NCBI GenBank assembly: GCA_002686995.1 | Contig: NYZC01000214.1 | Span: 1-33,399, forward strand | Reading direction: 5' to 3' | From: Phycisphaeraceae bacterium | GTDB lineage: Bacteria; Planctomycetota; Phycisphaerae; Phycisphaerales; Phycisphaeraceae | Length of the DNA stretch: 33,399 nucleotides | Part shown: positions 29,770 to 33,399 of the stretch, piece after piece | Numbering within the stretch: position 1 is the stretch's first letter | How the letters are laid out: each line of letters opens with the position of its first letter | Made by a program: the position numbers and the translations under genes | Notes under the pieces: generated by a model | Told to the model about the DNA's origin: nothing | Database searches by the model: none | Seen by the model: only the letters and a program-made list of their open reading frames with translations

Positions 29770-32700
29770 TCACCCCCGCCGTCGCGCCATCAACGTCAGC
29801 CCGACCGCCAGCAACGCGCCCGTCGCAGGCTGCGGCACCCGGGTGATGACACGCAGCTGCACGACCTGGCTCCCCGTCACCGATGCATCGACGATCAGCG
29901 TTCGCAGGTCGTCCGTCAGCCAGATTGCATTGAAACCCGCCAGGTCGAAACCGCGGATGCTGACCGGGTACCGGCCGAGCGCGCCGAGCACCGGATCGGT
30001 GGCGACCAGGGAATCGGAATCGATCAGGAGCCCCAGGACGGGATCTTCGAACGTGATCAGCGCCACGTCACGCCCGAACGCGCCTTCACCTGGCGGATCG
30101 TAGTGGACCATGTAGCTGCGAATCCTCGTCCCCGCCTCGAGCACGCCCGAGATGTCCGACGAATCACTCGCCGCGTTGAACACGACGTCCGACCGGGCGG
30201 CGATGTCGAGCGTCAGGGGCTCTTCGAGCACGTCGCGGCGCTCGAGGAACAGTTGCATCCGCTCCGACTCCAGGGCGCCGCGCCGTGCGTCCGCGGGGCG
30301 CTCCACCAACGTCTCGACGCTGCCGGCGGTCTGGGCGACACCTTCCGCGACGTCTACGAGCCGCCGGTTGAATGCGCGCCGGACCTGGTCATCGTCGATC
30401 GCTTCATTGTAGAACGTGAACAGCGCGATCTCACCCGAGAACGCGGCGTCCGACGGCAGCCCGAACGCGTTGGCGTCGTTCCCGCCGATGTCGTCGCCGC
30501 CGCGTCCGCCCAGGCCGGCGTTGTCGAATCGATCCCACTTCATGAAGTTGCCGGGACCCGGGACGCCGTCAACGTGACCGATCTTCGCTCCGTTCAGGTA
30601 AAGCGCCGCGTACCGGTCGTCGGGATCGTCGCTGAAGGTCGCCACGATCTGCACGAACTCGCTCATGGGATCCACGAATTCACCGAGATCCGCGGTGACC
30701 GACAGCTCATGGCCGGAGTCACCGGCGATGCTCAGGCGAAGATCGTCGAAGCGCGCCTCGTCGTCGGCGTTGCCGATCGAGATCGACAGCCCGGCGCCGA
30801 CGCTGCCGGACTCGAACAGAAGCTGCTCGCCGTCCATGTGATCCAGCCGGATCCAGGCCTCGAAGCTCACCGAGTGGTCGCCGTCGAGGTTCGGACCGCC
30901 GACCGGGTCGGCGACGTGAAAGAAGTTGCGCTCCAGCCGGTCGTTGCCGTCGAAACTGAACGCGTGCCTGGGCAGGCCTGGTTGGTGCCGGTCGATTTCG
31001 ACGCGGTCCGGTGTCCGGTCGTCACCCTCCGGTCGCGTCCACAGCTCACGGTCCTTCGCGTCGACGTCCTGCACCGACCGCCAGGTCCTGGGGAAGCCGC
31101 CGGTCACGATGTCCAGATCCTCCTGGTCGACGATCCCGTCACGATTGAGGTCGGCCCGGAAGCGATCCGTGCCGAGGCTCGCCCGAACGATGTCGAACCG
31201 CACGTCCTCCTGCGGCCCGAGGTGATCGGCGTGCCAGGTGATGACCGTCGGCGCCGCCACGTCGTAGGGCAGCGACGCGTCGACCGCCTCGAGCCACGCG
31301 TCCAGCTTTCCGATCAGTTCCGCCGTCCGATCCGGCATCGTGAGGGCGAGGTTCGCCGGATCGTTGCGCAGGTGGCTCTCCATCGGCGTCTCGGCCACGT
31401 TGAACAGGAAGATCTTCTCGCGATCGGACGGATCCGCGAAGTCGTCGATGGCTTCCGAGACGACCCAGGGCCCCTGCGCGCTGAACCGTTCGTCCCGGTT
31501 GTCCACGATCACCTCGACGTCCGGATCGCCAACGCTGACGAAGCGCACCGCGTCGGCGCTCGTCCAGTACGAAGGGTTGCCCGAGGCTTCGATCGACACG
31601 AAGTCGGTGCCGTCACCTTCGAAGTCGAACGTGCCCAGGAGCACCCACGCGCCGCCGCCCTCGTTCTGGTCGAGGCGCACCGACGTGTTGCCGACCTGGT
31701 GATGGATGGTGTACTCGGCGTTGCGATTGCGGTGCGCCGTGCTCCCGTCCGGAAGCTCGACGCTCCACCATGCGTAGACGTCGTATCGTCCGCGATCCGG
31801 GAGGTCGGCGGTCCAGGTCGCCGTCGATCCGGCCTCGTTGGTGGCCACCGAGTGGCCGCCGGGCTCGCCGTAGAACCGGATGAGCTTGTAGTCGCCGTCG
31901 ATCACCGCGGAAGCGTGGTGCGTCACGTCGGTCCAGTGGAAGAAGAGCTCGCCGTTCTCGGCGTGCTCGCGCCGCAGGTTCGGCAGGTCGTCCGGCAGCG
32001 CGCCGCCGTTGAACAGCAGCGGCGCCAGGCTCGTGCCCTCGAGGCCGGCGTGGTCGGGGAACTTCGTGTCCACGAGGTCGGTGATCGTGGCGTAGAGATC
32101 CATCGCGATCACGGGCACGTCGCTCACGCGGCCCGCCTCGATGCCGGGTCCCTTGATGATCAGCGGGACCCGGATGCCGCCCTCCCAGATGCTGCCCTTG
32201 TCGCCGAAGAGCGGCCCGTTTCGCGGGTTACCGCGCGGGGAGGCAAACTCGCGGCCGCCGTTGTCCGAGGTGTAGATCACATAAGTGTTCTCGTCGACGC
32301 CTAGCTCGCTCAGCTTGTCGAGCACCATGCCCACGCTCGTGTCGAGGTCCTCGGTCATGGCGGCCCAGACCGGGTCGTAGTGCAGCGTGCCGCGCGGCAG
32401 TCCGTGGTATTTCTCAATCGTCTCCGCCCGCGCCACCGCGGGACCCTTGACCGCGTTGTGGTGGAACTCGACGTAGAAAGGACGGTCGATCGAGACGGTG
32501 TACTCCATGAAGCCCATCGCCTCCTCGGCCAGCGAGAACGCGCGCTTCGGGTCGTCCTCGGGAGGAAGTCCGCCTCCCGTGCCCAGCCGGTTGAATCCCC
32601 AGTCGCCCAGGACGCCGCCGAAGCCGTACTTGCCGTAATGGGCCGTCCGGTAGTTCTCACGAGCCTCGAGGACGCGCTCGGCGAGCGACAGCTCGTCGTG

Positions 32701-33123
32701 GTTGTTGGGGCGCAACCAGGGCGGCGACAGCACGCGGCCGTGATTGCGGCCCTCCACGCTGTTGCCGTTGTGCGTAATCTGCATCGAGGTCCAGCTCTTG
32801 CCGGTGTGCATCGCCATCTGGGTCGGCCGGCACAGGGGCGACACGTAGGCGCGCGAAAAGCGCATGCCCCCGGCGGCGAGCGCCTCGAGATTCGGGGTCT
32901 GGAAGTAGTCGCTGCGCGAGCCCTCGTGGTCCGGATCCATCCGGACCGACGTGCCGTACCAGTTCTGGTCGTCAACCACGATCCGAACGATGTTGGGTGG
33001 CCGGTCGGACGCGTCCGCCGATACGGTGATCGCAACGAGCACGGCGGCCGCGCACGCGACGCCTCTCTCCCTGAACGAACCGACAGTGATGGCCCGATCG
33101 CCGAATCCGCTAGCTCTTCTCAC
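29770..33123 (-). CDS. Multidomain sulfatase-like protein (rearranged golvesin, dockerin-like, LamG, PEP-CTERM-like tail)
   Basis: This 1117-residue exported protein starts at GTG 33123 with a good GGAGG 8 bases upstream and a signal peptide (CAAAVLVAITVSADA). The sulfatase domain has the metal-binding DD (51-52), the formylglycine site CRPTQ (98-102), GKYGFG (about 164-169), SDNGG (286-290) and KGSIWEGGIRVP (309-320). After DYKLIRFYG (~418) a golvesin-like domain intrudes up to ~560, and the sulfatase C-terminal part then resumes at KIFLFNVAETPMESHL. An EF-hand/dockerin-like loop (DLNRDGIVDQEDLDIV, ~658-673), a LamG-like domain (~720-930) and a beta region follow. The end, VPQPATGALLAVGLTLMA then Arg residues, resembles a PEP-CTERM tail. 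Planctomycete sulfatases usually act on sulfated algal polysaccharides, but the atypical active site makes activity uncertain. Confidence 0.85.
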   Translation of the reverse strand: MRRASGFGDRAITVGSFRERGVACAAAVLVAITVSADASDRPPNIVRIVVDDQNWYGTSVRMDPDHEGSRSDYFQTPNLEALAAGGMRFSRAYVSPLCRPTQMAMHTGKSWTSMQITHNGNSVEGRNHGRVLSPPWLRPNNHDELSLAERVLEARENYRTAHYGKYGFGGVLGDWGFNRLGTGGGLPPEDDPKRAFSLAEEAMGFMEYTVSIDRPFYVEFHHNAVKGPAVARAETIEKYHGLPRGTLHYDPVWAAMTEDLDTSVGMVLDKLSELGVDENTYVIYTSDNGGREFASPRGNPRNGPLFGDKGSIWEGGIRVPLIIKGPGIEAGRVSDVPVIAMDLYATITDLVDTKFPDHAGLEGTSLAPLLFNGGALPDDLPNLRREHAENGELFFHWTDVTHHASAVIDGDYKLIRFYGEPGGHSVATNEAGSTATWTADLPDRGRYDVYAWWSVELPDGSTAHRNRNAEYTIHHQVGNTSVRLDQNEGGGAWVLLGTFDFEGDGTDFVSIEASGNPSYWTSADAVRFVSVGDPDVEVIVDNRDERFSAQGPWVVSEAIDDFADPSDREKIFLFNVAETPMESHLRNDPANLALTMPDRTAELIGKLDAWLEAVDASLPYDVAAPTVITWHADHLGPQEDVRFDIVRASLGTDRFRADLNRDGIVDQEDLDIVTGGFPRTWRSVQDVDAKDRELWTRPEGDDRTPDRVEIDRHQPGLPRHAFSFDGNDRLERNFFHVADPVGGPNLDGDHSVSFEAWIRLDHMDGEQLLFESGSVGAGLSISIGNADDEARFDDLRLSIAGDSGHELSVTADLGEFVDPMSEFVQIVATFSDDPDDRYAALYLNGAKIGHVDGVPGPGNFMKWDRFDNAGLGGRGGDDIGGNDANAFGLPSDAAFSGEIALFTFYNEAIDDDQVRRAFNRRLVDVAEGVAQTAGSVETLVERPADARRGALESERMQLFLERRDVLEEPLTLDIAARSDVVFNAASDSSDISGVLEAGTRIRSYMVHYDPPGEGAFGRDVALITFEDPVLGLLIDSDSLVATDPVLGALGRYPVSIRGFDLAGFNAIWLTDDLRTLIVDASVTGSQVVQLRVITRVPQPATGALLAVGLTLMARRRG

Positions 33124-33366
33124 GTTGCGCGCCTCCGGATCACGCCACGACGCTCGTCAACCCACCGGTTCACCGGGTCCACCGTTCGAGGCGCGCACCC
33201 GGGCGGCGGCAACTCACACCGCAAACGCTGATCATTCGAACCTGGATCATGCCGGCGCTACGCTCTGCCGGCGACAGGCAATCGTAGGCACGAAGGATGA
33301 GTCGGATCAAGTCCCTCGACACCGGGCTGACAGCTGTCGCGGGTCCCTTTGGAATCGTTCGCAGAG

Positions 33367-33399
<33 letters not shown>

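Noticed and set aside
29680-32304. 874-residue plus-strand frame opposite the sulfatase gene
   Set aside because: It is a shadow of the sulfatase reading frame; composition is Arg/Val/Asp/His-rich with no motifs.

Overview
The window is G+C-rich bacterial DNA that most likely comes from a planctomycete (Planctomycetota, perhaps the Phycisphaerae side). This rests on gene content: two giant exported proteins with a LEPR-type N-terminal motif, FG-GAP/DUF11/dockerin architectures, a multidomain sulfatase, PEP-CTERM-like tails, a DUF6785 membrane protein and a DUF1569 protein. No rRNA, tRNA, CRISPR array, transposase or integrase was seen.

Layout. 1-10167 (all minus strand): the N-terminal part of an SdrD-B repeat protein cut by the left edge; a large fusion of a degenerate M28-peptidase domain with an FtsX-type permease; a DUF6785 polytopic membrane protein; and a small DUF6916 protein. 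The gap between the membrane protein and the fusion gene holds a 39-bp-arm palindrome flanked by G-quadruplex-prone heptamer repeats. 10259-12794: a promoter and a cobalamin-type radical SAM gene (plus), convergent with a PmtA-like methyltransferase (minus). 12968-20434: a 2488-residue exported protein in which I count 28 FG-GAP motifs in four blocks of exactly seven, separated by three DUF11 domains and followed by dockerin-like segments. 20769-23275 (plus): an HtrA-like protease with an unusual active-site loop, then thiS and thiG, tightly packed. 23441-24826: a DUF1569 protein and a small PEP-CTERM protein. 24834-27965 (minus): a compact five-gene operon with its own promoter, made of a Tat-exported DUF3500 protein, three phage-tail-collar (MdpB-type) paralogues and a GNAT acetyltransferase. 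28233-29630 (plus): a PGPGW-like membrane protein and a TerC family protein. 29770-33123 (minus): a 1117-residue sulfatase-like protein carrying a rearranged golvesin-like domain, a dockerin/EF-hand-like loop, a LamG domain and a PEP-CTERM-like tail.

How the parts fit. Much of the window concerns the cell surface: exported giants, PEP-CTERM proteins, a sulfatase, a protease and permeases. The best candidate for an undescribed system is the DUF3500-collar-collar-collar-GNAT operon; a DUF6916 gene 15 kb away may be related. The best non-coding signal is a dispersed palindromic element present five times between genes, three times between convergent genes. Functional statements rest on motif recognition by eye; no database search was run.
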